A stretch of 64,000 nucleotides of DNA from Nitrospira sp. (GTDB lineage Bacteria; Nitrospirota; Nitrospiria; Nitrospirales; Nitrospiraceae). Both the position numbers and the translations under genes were made by a program. The DNA lies in contig JADYYH010000119.1 of the NCBI GenBank assembly GCA_020853775.1, positions 1-64,000 on the forward strand. Direction: 5' to 3'. Positions 9,225-18,436 of this stretch are shown piece after piece (position 1 is the stretch's first letter; the number at the start of each line of letters is the position of its first letter). A model generated the notes under the pieces. That model was not told the DNA's origin and searched no databases. It was given only the letters and a program-made list of their open reading frames with translations.

Positions 9225-9581
9225 ATGGAACAACGCCAGCACGAACGCTTTCCCGCTCACTTCCGGAGTGCCTTCAGTTCAGTGAATCGCGTCGAGGGAG
9301 ACGGCACCGTGGTCGATCTCTCATTGCGAGGCTGCGGGATCGTCAGCCAGACGGCCATTCATCCCGGCACCACACTCACGCTCCGTATCCATGTCCCGGA
9401 CCCTGAGACGACGCTGACGGTTCCGCAAGCCGTCGTGCGCTGGTGCCGGAACGGGCGCATCGGTCTTGAATTCGTCTCCCTGCCGCCTGAGGAATGGGCT
9501 CGCCTACAACGTCTCGTGAAAGAACTCACTCGGCACCCCTACGAACGGACCCACGATACGCAGGAAAGTCCCGGCGCCTGA
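9225..9581 (+). CDS. PilZ domain protein (c-di-GMP receptor)
   Basis: 118-residue single-domain PilZ protein. Both c-di-GMP binding motifs are intact: R-x3-R (Arg4, Arg8) and D-x-S-x2-G (Asp31-Gly36, DLSLRG). It should bind cyclic di-GMP and act on an unknown partner. I chose the ATG that places the first motif at the N-terminus; a GTG 14 codons earlier (9183) is possible. It starts a group with a membrane sensor-like protein and a GGDEF/EAL protein, suggesting one local signalling module. Confidence 0.85.
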   Translation: MEQRQHERFPAHFRSAFSSVNRVEGDGTVVDLSLRGCGIVSQTAIHPGTTLTLRIHVPDPETTLTVPQAVVRWCRNGRIGLEFVSLPPEEWARLQRLVKELTRHPYERTHDTQESPGA

Positions 9582-9610
9582 CGCCCCCTTCCTGTCGAGG
9601 AGGATAGAGT

Positions 9611-10339
9611 ATGGCCGACGCTTCTGCATCGCGATTGCCTCGAACCTGGCTTCCGGCGCTGCTGATCAGCATCATCGTGTCCGCATTTTGCGCCGCTGCG
9701 CTCTACGTGCTCCTGGCTCAGCATGATCGCGTGCTCGTCGCGCAACGGAATGCCTCGGCCACGATGGCGGCGGAATACAGCGCGCGCGCCACGGCGCGAA
9801 CCCTCGCCTGGTTCAGCGAATCGCTGGGTGGGGAAAATTTCGCCTCCGTCCAGCACACTCTGGAACAACATGCTCAGCAGGCCAATCTCCTCACCGCGGC
9901 GGTCATCATGGAGGACAACGTGGTGGTCGCGTCCAGCAATCCCGCCGCCATCGGCACCACGCTTCAGGACGCGGCCTGGCTGGCGGCGCGTCGGACACAA
10001 AGCGGCGTCCTGGCACCCGGCATCGAAAAGGGAAGACCGGCCTTCATCGTCGTGGAACCGTTCCGCCGGGACAACCGCGTGGTCGGTTGGATCCGGCTGG
10101 CCGTCGCAACGCCGCCCGAGGCAGCGGCGCCACGATCCGATGATGATTTAGGCCGGGATGTCGCGCTCGTCATCGCACCGCTGTTGTTGTTGATGGCCAC
10201 CCTGTTGATGCTGACCATGCGCGGGCTCATGAGCCGCGTCCGCTCGCTGCTCGCCGGCATTGTCCTCGACGCCATGGAGCAGGCGCCGCATCCCACGCCC
10301 ACATCCGTCGACAGCCCGGACAGGGGCGAGATGGCCTGA
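9611..10339 (+). CDS. Membrane protein with periplasmic sensor-like domain, no output domain
   Basis: 242 residues with two membrane segments (about 14-35 and 178-200) that flank an extracytoplasmic domain of about 140 residues. The central part (TAAVIMEDNVVVASSNPAAIG, then VAFRRDNR-like strand and GWIRLAVA) has the look of a small Cache/PAS-like sensor. After the second helix only a short cytoplasmic tail follows, so there is no kinase, HAMP-coupled methyl-accepting or cyclase domain. GAGGAGG lies before the ATG. It lies between the PilZ and GGDEF/EAL genes, and probably senses a signal for that module; the ligand is unknown. Confidence 0.6.
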   Translation: MADASASRLPRTWLPALLISIIVSAFCAAALYVLLAQHDRVLVAQRNASATMAAEYSARATARTLAWFSESLGGENFASVQHTLEQHAQQANLLTAAVIMEDNVVVASSNPAAIGTTLQDAAWLAARRTQSGVLAPGIEKGRPAFIVVEPFRRDNRVVGWIRLAVATPPEAAAPRSDDDLGRDVALVIAPLLLLMATLLMLTMRGLMSRVRSLLAGIVLDAMEQAPHPTPTSVDSPDRGEMA

Positions 10340-10562
10340 GATCCCTTCATGGCCGTACTTCGCAGGCCCTCTTGCTTTCACCTAGGAATTCGCCCTGCAC
10401 TCGATGGGCTCGACAAGTGCTAATTATCTGGTAGTTCTTCGAAAGTTTGATAGGCTGAGATGAACGCGGAATCGGCAGGCCGGCCAGTGCGCGGAAAGAG
10501 CGTCCTCCCGGGGGCCGCGACGTGATTGAGCCGACTGATCGACGCACAGGTGATCGCTACAT

Positions 10563-12689
10563 ATGAGCCAAGCGAATCCCAAGATCCTCATCGCTGACGA
10601 CGATCCGCTCGCACGGCTGTTCGTGAAGAACGCATTGGAACCGGCAGGCATGGTCGTGCTCGAGGCAACGGGCGGGAAGGACGCGCTCGCGAAGTTTGAA
10701 GCCATCGGGCCGGATCTCGTGATTCTCGACATCATGATGCCTGACATGGACGGGTATCTCACCTGTTCCCGGATCCGTTCGCTTCCGCGTGGGAAACGGA
10801 TCCCCATTCTGGTGCTCACCGGACTCGATGACGCACAGTCCATCGGGCAGGCCTACCAGCACGGCGCGACGGATTTCATCACCAAACCCGTCAACGCCAC
10901 GATCCTCTGCCATCACGTCCGGTATATGCTTCGCACCAACAACGTGCTGCACGCGTTGATCCGCAGCGAATCCCGGCTGGAACTGGCGCAGCGCATCGCC
11001 CGCATCGGGAACTGGGATTGGAATCCCAAAACCAACCGTTTCACCATGTCGAATGAATTATGCCGCCTGGTCGGGGTGCGGCCGCAGGATTTCGCCGGGA
11101 CCTTCGAAGCGTTCCTCGCCCTCGTGCACGCGGACGATCGTCCGATTGTGACGGGTGCCTTACAAAAACTCGTCGGGCAACATACACCCTGCGACATCGA
11201 CCACCGGATTGTGCTGCCGAACGGCACCGACTTCATCATCCATCTGCAAGCCGAAGGGGTGCGCGAAGAAGAGACGGACGACATCACGGTGATCGGGACG
11301 GCCCAGGACATCACGGAGCGCAAACAGGCGGAGCGGGCCATCCATCAGCTCGCGTATTACGACAGTCTGACCGGTCTCGCCAACCGCGTGTTGTTCAAGG
11401 ATCGCCTATCGAATGCCCTTTCCTATGCGGAGCGCCACCACCAGCACCTCGCCACGCTGTTTATCGACCTGGATCGCTTTAAGATCATCAATGACACGCT
11501 CGGGCATACCGTGGGCGATCTGCTGCTGACGCATGTGGCAGAACGTCTCAGCGACTCGGTTCGTCAAAGCGACTCGGTCAGCCGGCATGCCGACCATGAA
11601 CCGGTACATGCCCTCGCCAGGCTCGGCGGCGATGAATTCACCATTCTGCTGACGGCATTGCCGCAACCTGAGGACGCGGGCAGGGTCGCCCGGCGCATCC
11701 TGGACTCGCTGGCCCACCCCTTCAGCATCGAGGGCCATGAAATTTTTATCTCGGCCAGCATCGGCATTTCGATTTTCCCGTCGGACGGGTCCACGGTCGA
11801 GGCGCTGCTGAAGAATGCCGATACCGCGATGTACCACGCCAAGGAACAGGGCCGGAACAATTGTCAGTTTTATTCGTCCGGCCTGAATGCCGCGGCAGCC
11901 GAACGGCTCGATCTCGAAAACGAACTGCGCCGCGCGTTGGAGCGGAAAGAGTTCGTCGTCTTTTACCAGCCAAAGCTGAATATCCACTCGCGCCGCATTC
12001 TCGGTGCCGAGGCCCTGGTGCGCTGGAGACATCCCAAGCGCGGCCTGGTCCCGCCGGGCGTGTTTTTGAATGCCGCCATCGATACCGGCCTCATCCGCTC
12101 CATGGACGAGTGGGTGCTTCATGAGGCCTGCCGTCAGGTCAAGGCCTGGGAGAAGGCGGGCCTTCCCGCGATCACCATTTCCGCCAACGTCTCCAACTCG
12201 CTCTTCCATGGGCGCACGCTGCCTACCACCGTCGCCGATGCCCTGCGGGACTCCGGTTTGAATCCGGCACAACTCGAACTCGAACTGACCGAGTCCATTG
12301 CGATGCGGGACGTCGAAGCCTCCGTCACCATGCTGGAGGGGCTCCGGACCATGGGTGTGCGCCTCTCGATCGATGACTTCGGCACCGGCTATTCTTCTCT
12401 CAGTTATCTCCAACGGTTTCCGCTCAGCCGATTGAAAATCGATCAATCCTTTGTGCGGGATCTGCTGACGAACGAGAACAACGTGAAGATCACGCGCGCC
12501 ATCATCGCCATGGCCCACAGCTTGAACCTCTCGGTGTTGGCGGAAGGCGTGGAGACGGAAGGTCAGTTAGCAAAGTTACGGGAAGAAGGCTGCGATGAGG
12601 TGCAGGGGTACCTCTTCAGCCGCCCTGTCTGCGCGGAGGACTTTGAAAAACTCCTCAAGGGCGATGCCGATGCCCGTACAGCAGCGTAA
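10563..12689 (+). CDS. Response regulator with PAS, GGDEF and EAL domains
   Basis: 708-residue cytosolic protein for c-di-GMP turnover. Receiver domain at about 7-122 with Asp56 as phosphate acceptor, an acidic pocket at 12-14 and Lys108. A PAS domain (about 140-255) follows. The diguanylate cyclase motif GGDEF (355-359) is intact, but no RxxD inhibitory site is at the usual spacing; RHAD sits further upstream behind an insertion. The phosphodiesterase domain begins EALVRW (483) and keeps ELTES and DDFGTGYSSL, so both activities may be present. Its 3' end overlaps the convergent oxygenase gene by 35 bases. The 220-base region upstream has no gene or clear riboswitch. Confidence 0.9.
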   Translation: MSQANPKILIADDDPLARLFVKNALEPAGMVVLEATGGKDALAKFEAIGPDLVILDIMMPDMDGYLTCSRIRSLPRGKRIPILVLTGLDDAQSIGQAYQHGATDFITKPVNATILCHHVRYMLRTNNVLHALIRSESRLELAQRIARIGNWDWNPKTNRFTMSNELCRLVGVRPQDFAGTFEAFLALVHADDRPIVTGALQKLVGQHTPCDIDHRIVLPNGTDFIIHLQAEGVREEETDDITVIGTAQDITERKQAERAIHQLAYYDSLTGLANRVLFKDRLSNALSYAERHHQHLATLFIDLDRFKIINDTLGHTVGDLLLTHVAERLSDSVRQSDSVSRHADHEPVHALARLGGDEFTILLTALPQPEDAGRVARRILDSLAHPFSIEGHEIFISASIGISIFPSDGSTVEALLKNADTAMYHAKEQGRNNCQFYSSGLNAAAAERLDLENELRRALERKEFVVFYQPKLNIHSRRILGAEALVRWRHPKRGLVPPGVFLNAAIDTGLIRSMDEWVLHEACRQVKAWEKAGLPAITISANVSNSLFHGRTLPTTVADALRDSGLNPAQLELELTESIAMRDVEASVTMLEGLRTMGVRLSIDDFGTGYSSLSYLQRFPLSRLKIDQSFVRDLLTNENNVKITRAIIAMAHSLNLSVLAEGVETEGQLAKLREEGCDEVQGYLFSRPVCAEDFEKLLKGDADARTAA

Positions 12690-14352
12690 TGTTGATCCGC
12701 CGGTTGGCGAGTCCTTCCTTGAACGCAATGTCGTCGGTTTCATGAAACAGGTCTGAATTGAAGACGACCGCTCGATTGGCCCGATAGGGGATTTTGATTT
12801 CTTTCGCCCTTTGTGACATGAGCCATTCGTAGATGCTGCCCCTGGCCTTGTCGCTATTGTAGGTTTTAAAGTCCCACTCCCTCGGGGCTTCCTTGTCCCA
12901 TACCACCAACCCGCCGCTCTCGGGATTCAGATTGGCGTCGTCCGGTGTAATCCAGAAATTGACGTTCACCGCCGCGGCATCGGCATGGATGTTTAATCCG
13001 CGCCTGGCGCTATCGTGCTTGAACGCCCAGGCCTGCGTGAGGCGATGCGTGCCGAAGATGCGCGGCAAGCGGCGGCGAAGTTCCTCTGCAATTTGGAGCA
13101 GCAACGGGGACGCAAAGCCGTCGCCGAGAAACGCTCCGATGTACCCGTTCTCATAGTCTTTCTTCCAGATCGTCGACGTCCAGCAGAACTCCCTCAAACG
13201 CCGCAACGCTTCCTCCGATAGGAGTCCATCAATGTAGGTCACCTCCGGCTGCGTCGCGAGATACCGCGCTTCAATCGCAGCGTGATCCAGATCAGGCGCC
13301 AACGCCCCTTCAGCGATCGTGTCACAAGGGGCAATGTACAGGAGCCGGTTGAATGAAGGAGCGATAGGCTGAAGATCGGCAGGGGAGAGGGCAACGCGAT
13401 TGGGCGAAACGGTGCCGGGAGCCGGTTCCAGCCGCGTATGCAACCGCATCAGCGCCTCGTGATAACCCCGCCATTCTTCTCCCAGCAACCCGCGTTCAAA
13501 CAGATACCCGACTTGCTCGGCATCATGCTTCAGACGTGAGCGAAAGACGGCGGAGTCGGTGACGGGGCGACCATGCCCATATTTGGTCTTGGCTGTGTCT
13601 GCGAAGCAGCCCAGCGCGCGAGGGATATCCTCTCGCCAGATCCACGCGATACCCAGGTTATACAGGGCGGTGCCGTAACCGGGATGGGCCTGGAGCGCGC
13701 GTTCGAAGGAACGGATGGCATCATCCACCAGGCCCTGTTCCAGCAGGACCAGTCCAAGATTATTGTGAGCTTCGGCATGTACCGGCTTCAGGGCGATCGC
13801 CTTCCGGTACGCGTCTGCCGCCGCATCGAGCTGGCCTTGTGCTTTCAACACCACGCCGAGATTGTTATGACCCTCGGCATGATCCGGGTTGAGCGCCAGC
13901 ACCTGTTCGTAGGTCGCTTGTGCGTCCGCTAGTCGTCCGAGTTCTTTATAGGCGTTCCCGAGGTTCGTGCGTGGTTCGATGTAGCGCGGGTTGAGCTCGA
14001 TCGCCCGGCGGTAGGCCTCAACTGCGTCGGGGAGGAGTCCCGCCCGTTGGAGCACGACACCATGGTTGAAACAATAGACGGGGTTACGCGCATCGGCCGC
14101 GCGTGCCTGGGCCAGGCGGGTGAGAGCGTCACGGAGGTTGCCGCGCCGGTACAGCAACAGGCCGAGACCGTGCAGGGCATCGGGCTGGACGGGCATCCGT
14201 TCGAGCAGCTGCTGATAGCCTCGCTCTGCATCGTCCAGGCGGCCGGCCTGATGGTGCATCTGGGCTTCACGCAAACCGGCCAACGCCGCGGCTGTGCCGC
14301 CGGCATTGCGCCCATGTAATTTTTCTTCGCGGCGACGCTCCTCACGATTCAT
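12655..14352 (-). CDS. TPR protein with C-terminal 2OG-Fe(II) oxygenase domain
   Basis: 565 residues. After a charged N-terminus come six or more tetratricopeptide repeats (about 25-270, with repeated LNP-hinge, AEAHNNLG blocks). The C-terminal third is a 2-oxoglutarate/Fe(II) dioxygenase with the facial triad His456, Asp458 (HAD) and His537 (FHETDD), and an Arg near 551 to hold 2-oxoglutarate. It likely hydroxylates a protein or small molecule, with TPRs choosing the partner. The start is fixed by GGAGGAG at 14359-14365. It is convergent with, and overlaps, the GGDEF/EAL gene. Substrate unknown. Confidence 0.8.
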   Translation of the reverse strand: MNREERRREEKLHGRNAGGTAAALAGLREAQMHHQAGRLDDAERGYQQLLERMPVQPDALHGLGLLLYRRGNLRDALTRLAQARAADARNPVYCFNHGVVLQRAGLLPDAVEAYRRAIELNPRYIEPRTNLGNAYKELGRLADAQATYEQVLALNPDHAEGHNNLGVVLKAQGQLDAAADAYRKAIALKPVHAEAHNNLGLVLLEQGLVDDAIRSFERALQAHPGYGTALYNLGIAWIWREDIPRALGCFADTAKTKYGHGRPVTDSAVFRSRLKHDAEQVGYLFERGLLGEEWRGYHEALMRLHTRLEPAPGTVSPNRVALSPADLQPIAPSFNRLLYIAPCDTIAEGALAPDLDHAAIEARYLATQPEVTYIDGLLSEEALRRLREFCWTSTIWKKDYENGYIGAFLGDGFASPLLLQIAEELRRRLPRIFGTHRLTQAWAFKHDSARRGLNIHADAAAVNVNFWITPDDANLNPESGGLVVWDKEAPREWDFKTYNSDKARGSIYEWLMSQRAKEIKIPYRANRAVVFNSDLFHETDDIAFKEGLANRRINITLLYGHRHRP

Positions 14353-14448
14353 GTACAACTCCTCCATCGATCGGAAGACCGGCCGAGTGAGAGAGTAGCG
14401 CAGATCGGGGACGGGGGTCAAAGGACGGGGGGAGTGAACAATGAAAGA

Positions 14449-15870
14449 TCAGGCCGCTTGGGCATTGTCCTGTCGCTTGCGGCGCTGGCCCAGAATGTCG
14501 AGAGCGGCGACGCGATAGGCTTCGGCAAAGGTGGGAAAGCTGAAAATGGTATCGATGAACCGATCGATCGTCGTCCCATCCTGCAACGCCATCTGACCGA
14601 GATGAATCAGTTCCGTCGCATTTTCGCCGACGATTTGCACGCCGAGGAGACGCTCCCCGGACGGATCGGCCACCAGTTTCAAGAGCCCGTCGCACGCGCC
14701 GGTGATCTGCCCCTTGGCAATTTCCGTAAAGGGTGCGCGGCCGATGATCGGACCTCGATAGCGGGCGGCGGCCTGTTCCTCATCGAGACCAATCGAGGCG
14801 ATTTCCGGGATGGTATAAATTCCGATGGGCACCTGATTGGCCGAATCCCCCAACGGTAACCCCAACGCGTGGCTCACCGCGCGTCGCCCATCTTCCATGG
14901 CCTGAGAGGCCAATGCGGGCGGTCGCCCCAACATGTCGCCGGCGGCAAAAATGTGGGGGACGGCCGTTTGCCCGTGATCGGTCACCGGGAGGCGCCCCTT
15001 TTCGTCGAGCGACAATCCCGCCGCCGCCAGGTTCAATTCTTCGACATTCGGTTGCCGGCCCAAGGCCACCAGCATTTTTTCACTCTTCACCGCCATCCCG
15101 TTCGCCAGGCGGGCGACTACGGAGGAGACGCCATCCCAGGCAACTTCGGTGACCGTGTGGCCGGAGTAAAATCGACCGCCCTGGCGCTCGATGCTGCGCT
15201 GAAATACTTCGACGATTTCCTGGTCCATGAAAGGCAACGGCCGTTTGGCTCGATCGATGATGGTGACCTCCACCCCGAGGAGCGCAAAGGTCGCCGCATA
15301 TTCGCAGGCGATGACGCCTCCACCCAAAATCGTCAACGAACGGGGCAAATAGATCATCGACAGGATCGAGTCGCTATCCAGCACATGTTCATGGTCAACG
15401 GGAATCCCGGGAATCGAAGAGGGACGGGAACCGGTTGCCAGCACGATGGTTTCGGCTCTCAGCGTTTGACAGGCGCCGTCAACGGTCTCCAACTGAACTT
15501 CGTGCGGCGAGAGGAGTCGCGCGCGTCCGTGCCAGAAGGTCACGCCGTTGCGGGTGAGTTGACCCGCCATATAACACTCATGCGCTTTGACGACCTCGTC
15601 GAGGCGATGCAGCAGCACGCTCATCGGCACGTCGAGGCGCATCTTGCCTTCGAATACCTCGCTCGAGCGTTTCAAGCGCTCGAACTGGACCGCCGTCTCA
15701 CGCAAGGTCTTGCTGGGGATCGTGCCCCGGTACACGCAATTTCCGCCGATGCCCGGCTCCTGCTCGATCAGCACGACCTTCTTGCCGGCCTTGGCGCCCT
15801 GGATCGCGGCCTTTTGGCCGGCCGGTCCGCTGCCGATCACGACAATGTCATAGGCAGTCCCCGGCATCAC
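14449..15870 (-). CDS. sthA: Soluble pyridine nucleotide transhydrogenase
   Basis: 473-residue FAD-dependent enzyme of the pyridine nucleotide-disulfide oxidoreductase family that moves reducing power between NADPH and NAD+. It has an N-terminal FAD fold (VIGSGPAGQKAA), a central NAD(P) fold (ILGGGVIACEYA) and a dimerisation domain. The redox CxxxxC of lipoamide dehydrogenase is broken: Cys45 is kept but the second position is Thr50 (CVYRGT), as in SthA enzymes. The GTG start overlaps the stop of the upstream HDOD gene, with GGAGG before it, implying translational coupling. Confidence 0.9.
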   Translation of the reverse strand: MMPGTAYDIVVIGSGPAGQKAAIQGAKAGKKVVLIEQEPGIGGNCVYRGTIPSKTLRETAVQFERLKRSSEVFEGKMRLDVPMSVLLHRLDEVVKAHECYMAGQLTRNGVTFWHGRARLLSPHEVQLETVDGACQTLRAETIVLATGSRPSSIPGIPVDHEHVLDSDSILSMIYLPRSLTILGGGVIACEYAATFALLGVEVTIIDRAKRPLPFMDQEIVEVFQRSIERQGGRFYSGHTVTEVAWDGVSSVVARLANGMAVKSEKMLVALGRQPNVEELNLAAAGLSLDEKGRLPVTDHGQTAVPHIFAAGDMLGRPPALASQAMEDGRRAVSHALGLPLGDSANQVPIGIYTIPEIASIGLDEEQAAARYRGPIIGRAPFTEIAKGQITGACDGLLKLVADPSGERLLGVQIVGENATELIHLGQMALQDGTTIDRFIDTIFSFPTFAEAYRVAALDILGQRRKRQDNAQAA

Positions 15871-16736
15871 AGTGGCATCGCCTCCACGACGGCTTGGACC
15901 TTGTCCTTATGGGCCAGGAGCGCATCGATATCTTTGGGGTAGAGATTCAAGTCGGCAAAGACCGAATGGTCTCGCACGGTGGCTTCATCGAAGCCTTCGG
16001 GATCGAGAAAATGTTTAGCCAGGCGACCGGCCAGACAGGTCGTCATACATTCCTGTTTCGCCGTTTTGGCGTACTGATAATCGGCGTGGAACCCGATCGA
16101 TTCCACCACGGGCGGAGGCAGGCCCCACTCATCCGCGACCAGCAGCCCCACCTGAATGTAATATCCGTCGAGCAATTGATGGAGCAGCTCCTTCGTCAAT
16201 GGGCTGCCTTGCTCCTTGGCGAGGGCGACCAGCGTCTGCAATACGACCGGCCGACCGATGCCATGCAAGAGCCCGCAGAGATAGGCGCTTTCGACATTGA
16301 ACCGGCGCATGCGCGCAATTTCTTTGGCATAGGCGCCGCTGGCGAGGGAATAATGCCAGAGGCTCTTGACTTCACCATCCCATCCCGGCACTTTGAATGC
16401 GCTGCCTTTGATGGACGCGGAGAAGGCCAGCTCGGACATCAAGTTCATGCCCAGCATGGACACGGCATGTTGGAGCGAGACCACGGGATTGCGCGTCATA
16501 TACGCGGGCGAATTGGCGATGCGGATGACATGGGCGGCCAGCGCCTGATCCTGATGAATGAGCGCGGCCAGTTTTGCCGCTTCGGCATCGGGATCGTACA
16601 CCATGGCCAGAATGCGGGAGGCCACCTGCGGCAACAGCGGGAGTTCGATGGCGCCTTTGCGGATCCGTTCGATCAGGAGTTGTTCGAGCGGGCTGGTTGA
16701 GGCCGGGTCTGAAATAGGGGCAAGTTCAGCACTCAT
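15867..16736 (-). CDS. HDOD domain protein
   Basis: 289-residue protein with an HDOD domain (about 20-230), an HD-related output domain that lacks the HD metal residues and is found in bacterial signalling proteins. Seen here are LPLLPQVASRIL at the domain entry and HDOD-type segments such as SAYLCGLLHGIGRPVV. It is probably regulatory, without enzyme activity of its own. The ATG at 16736 was preferred over an upstream TTG. Its stop overlaps the sthA start by 4 bases, so the two genes form an operon. Partner and signal are unknown. Confidence 0.85.
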   Translation of the reverse strand: MSAELAPISDPASTSPLEQLLIERIRKGAIELPLLPQVASRILAMVYDPDAEAAKLAALIHQDQALAAHVIRIANSPAYMTRNPVVSLQHAVSMLGMNLMSELAFSASIKGSAFKVPGWDGEVKSLWHYSLASGAYAKEIARMRRFNVESAYLCGLLHGIGRPVVLQTLVALAKEQGSPLTKELLHQLLDGYYIQVGLLVADEWGLPPPVVESIGFHADYQYAKTAKQECMTTCLAGRLAKHFLDPEGFDEATVRDHSVFADLNLYPKDIDALLAHKDKVQAVVEAMPL

Positions 16737-16786
16737 AGGGCTCACACCACAGGTCAAGGTTGCTGGATTGTCTTCGTTGTATATCC

Positions 16787-16809
16787 TTTTCGGCTCATTC
16801 TGCCGAAAA
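16787..16809. repeat. 8-bp perfect inverted repeat between divergent genes
   Basis: TTTTCGGC, 7-base loop, GCCGAAAA. On the minus strand a TATACA box lies just downstream, so it may be an operator or promoter-near hairpin for the HDOD-sthA pair. No T-run follows on the plus strand. Confidence 0.35.
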
Positions 16810-16926
16810 CCTTAACCTCCGACCGAGAAGGAACCGGGCACAGAACATGCCAGATAATTTAAGGTATTCCGCATCGGCCGCCCCCTTTTCCTCCAGCCTG
16901 TTTCCACTCAAGAAGGAGTACCAGCC

Positions 16927-17373
16927 ATGATCGCAGGAAGAATTCTCTTGTCGCTCTGCCTTACGGGCGCCATCCTCGGCCTGGCCCCACGAGCCATCGC
17001 TGCCGAAGATCAGGCCTCGCCGTCGACCACCGAGAAAATGATCCGAGACACGAAGGAGGCCGTCGAATCTACGAAACAATACACGATGCAGCAAAAAGAG
17101 AGCTTTCAAAAGACGGTTCAAGCCGAACTGGCGGAGATGCAGACAAAAATCGCAGAGCTCCAAACCAAAACCAGCGCCGCCTCCGTGGAAGCCAGGAAGG
17201 ACATGCAGAAGGCCCTCCAGGATTTGGAACGCAAGAAGGACGAAGCCCGAAAGCAGCTGGATGAGGTAAGCCGCTCGACCAGTTCAGCCTGGAGCACGGT
17301 GAAAGACAACGTGAACGCCGCCGTGGCAGACTTGAAGAAAAGCTATAAGGAGACCGTGTCGAAATTGCCTTGA
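16927..17373 (+). CDS. Secreted coiled-coil protein of unknown function
   Basis: 148 residues. A Sec signal peptide (about 1-25, ending AIAA) is followed by an almost wholly alpha-helical, charged stretch (KQYTMQQKESF, AEMQTKIAELQTK, KALQDLERKKDEARKQL) predicted to form coiled coil. No cysteine in the mature part and no known catalytic motif. GAAGGAG precedes the ATG. It resembles periplasmic helical proteins of the apolipoprotein/LEA-like sort, but I do not recognise a family. It stands alone before the CCG-domain gene. Confidence 0.7.
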   Translation: MIAGRILLSLCLTGAILGLAPRAIAAEDQASPSTTEKMIRDTKEAVESTKQYTMQQKESFQKTVQAELAEMQTKIAELQTKTSAASVEARKDMQKALQDLERKKDEARKQLDEVSRSTSSAWSTVKDNVNAAVADLKKSYKETVSKLP

Positions 17374-17512
17374 GCAAGACGGCAACGCCTTCGCCGCAAA
17401 CCCGCCGTCTATCCTGCTCGACGAACCGCGGTCCATGCTGTTCATCGAGGGGGCAAATACGGTAAGGTGCAAGGACAAGCAGGACAAGCAGGACAACCAG
17501 TCGACGGGACCT

Positions 17513-18436
17513 ATGCCGCTTAAATTTGCCCTCTATCCCGGTTGCGCCGCCAAAGGCGCCACACCTGAACTCTACCAATCCACCATGGCCATCGTCGGTC
17601 GCCTGGGCATCGAGGTCGTCGAACTCGCGGCGTCATCCTGTTGCGGAGCAGGCGTCATCGGGGAGGCGGACCCGGACCTCGCGCTCGCCCTCAACGCCCG
17701 CACCTTCGCTCAGGCCGAGCGAATGGGGCTGGACGTGATGACCATTTGCGGCACGTGCCAAGGCGTCATGAGCGCAGCCAATCGGCGCTTGAAAAGTGAA
17801 CCGGCCACCCTTGAACGAGTGAACAACATTCTCGCGCAGGACGGCATCTCCTACGGAGGCGGCGTCCAGGTGAAACATCTCCTGTGGATCGCAGTCCGGG
17901 ATCTGGGGCTGAGCCGCGTGGCCGGCACGGTTCGGTCGCCGTTTCGTGATTTTCGCATCGCGCCCTTTTACGGTTGCTACATGCTGCGTCCATCCTGGGA
18001 GCTCGGCTTCGATGATCCCGAAAATCCCAGTTCGTTGGAAAAAATTATTCGCGCCGTCGGCGGAGAGCCGGTGGCCTATGCCGGCCGGACGAAATGTTGC
18101 GGGTTTCCCATTATCCTGGAGAAGGAAGCCATCGCGGTGGCCATGGCCGGCACGAATATGAAAGATGCGCGGGATCACGGCGCAGACTTCATGGTGACGC
18201 CTTGTCCGCTTTGCCACATGAGTCTGGACATCTATCAGGAGCGCGCGGGGCGGGCGATCAAGACGGAGTTGAACCTTCCCATCCTCCATCTCCCGCAATT
18301 GCTGGGTCTGGCCATGGGCCTTTCCGCGCAGGACCTCGGGCTCTCGCGCCATTTGATCTCAGTCGATCGTATCGTCAGTCGTTTGCAGACACCAGACGGT
18401 CCCCATTCATCCTTACCCGCGGAGCCTAGGACATGA
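17513..18436 (+). CDS. CCG-domain protein, HdrB/SdhE-like
   Basis: 307 residues with two cysteine-rich CCG domains. Domain 1: Cys11, Cys43-Cys44-Gly, Cys79-x2-Cys82. Domain 2: Cys155, Cys195-Cys196-Gly, Cys231-x2-Cys234. These bind unusual iron-sulfur clusters in heterodisulfide reductase subunit B and serve as the membrane-side subunit E of non-classical succinate dehydrogenases. No transmembrane helix is seen. A role as quinone-side partner of the SdhB-type protein at 6220 is plausible because that protein has the matching cluster variant, but the genes are 10 kb apart. Three 9-bp AGGACAAGC-type units (17472-17498) lie just before the start. Confidence 0.8.
   Translation: MPLKFALYPGCAAKGATPELYQSTMAIVGRLGIEVVELAASSCCGAGVIGEADPDLALALNARTFAQAERMGLDVMTICGTCQGVMSAANRRLKSEPATLERVNNILAQDGISYGGGVQVKHLLWIAVRDLGLSRVAGTVRSPFRDFRIAPFYGCYMLRPSWELGFDDPENPSSLEKIIRAVGGEPVAYAGRTKCCGFPIILEKEAIAVAMAGTNMKDARDHGADFMVTPCPLCHMSLDIYQERAGRAIKTELNLPILHLPQLLGLAMGLSAQDLGLSRHLISVDRIVSRLQTPDGPHSSLPAEPRT

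Noticed and set aside
10340..10562. c-di-GMP riboswitch before the GGDEF/EAL gene
   Set aside because: I looked for the GEMM core pattern and found no convincing match.
11406..12518. 370-residue minus-strand open frame opposite the EAL domain
   Set aside because: Shadow of the GGDEF/EAL gene, without recognisable motifs.
14869..15942. 357-residue plus-strand open frame opposite sthA
   Set aside because: sthA on the other strand has all family motifs; this frame has none.
17472..17498. Three 9-bp AGGACAAGC-type units as CRISPR or satellite
   Set aside because: Too short and without spacers; a small local duplication before the CCG-domain gene.
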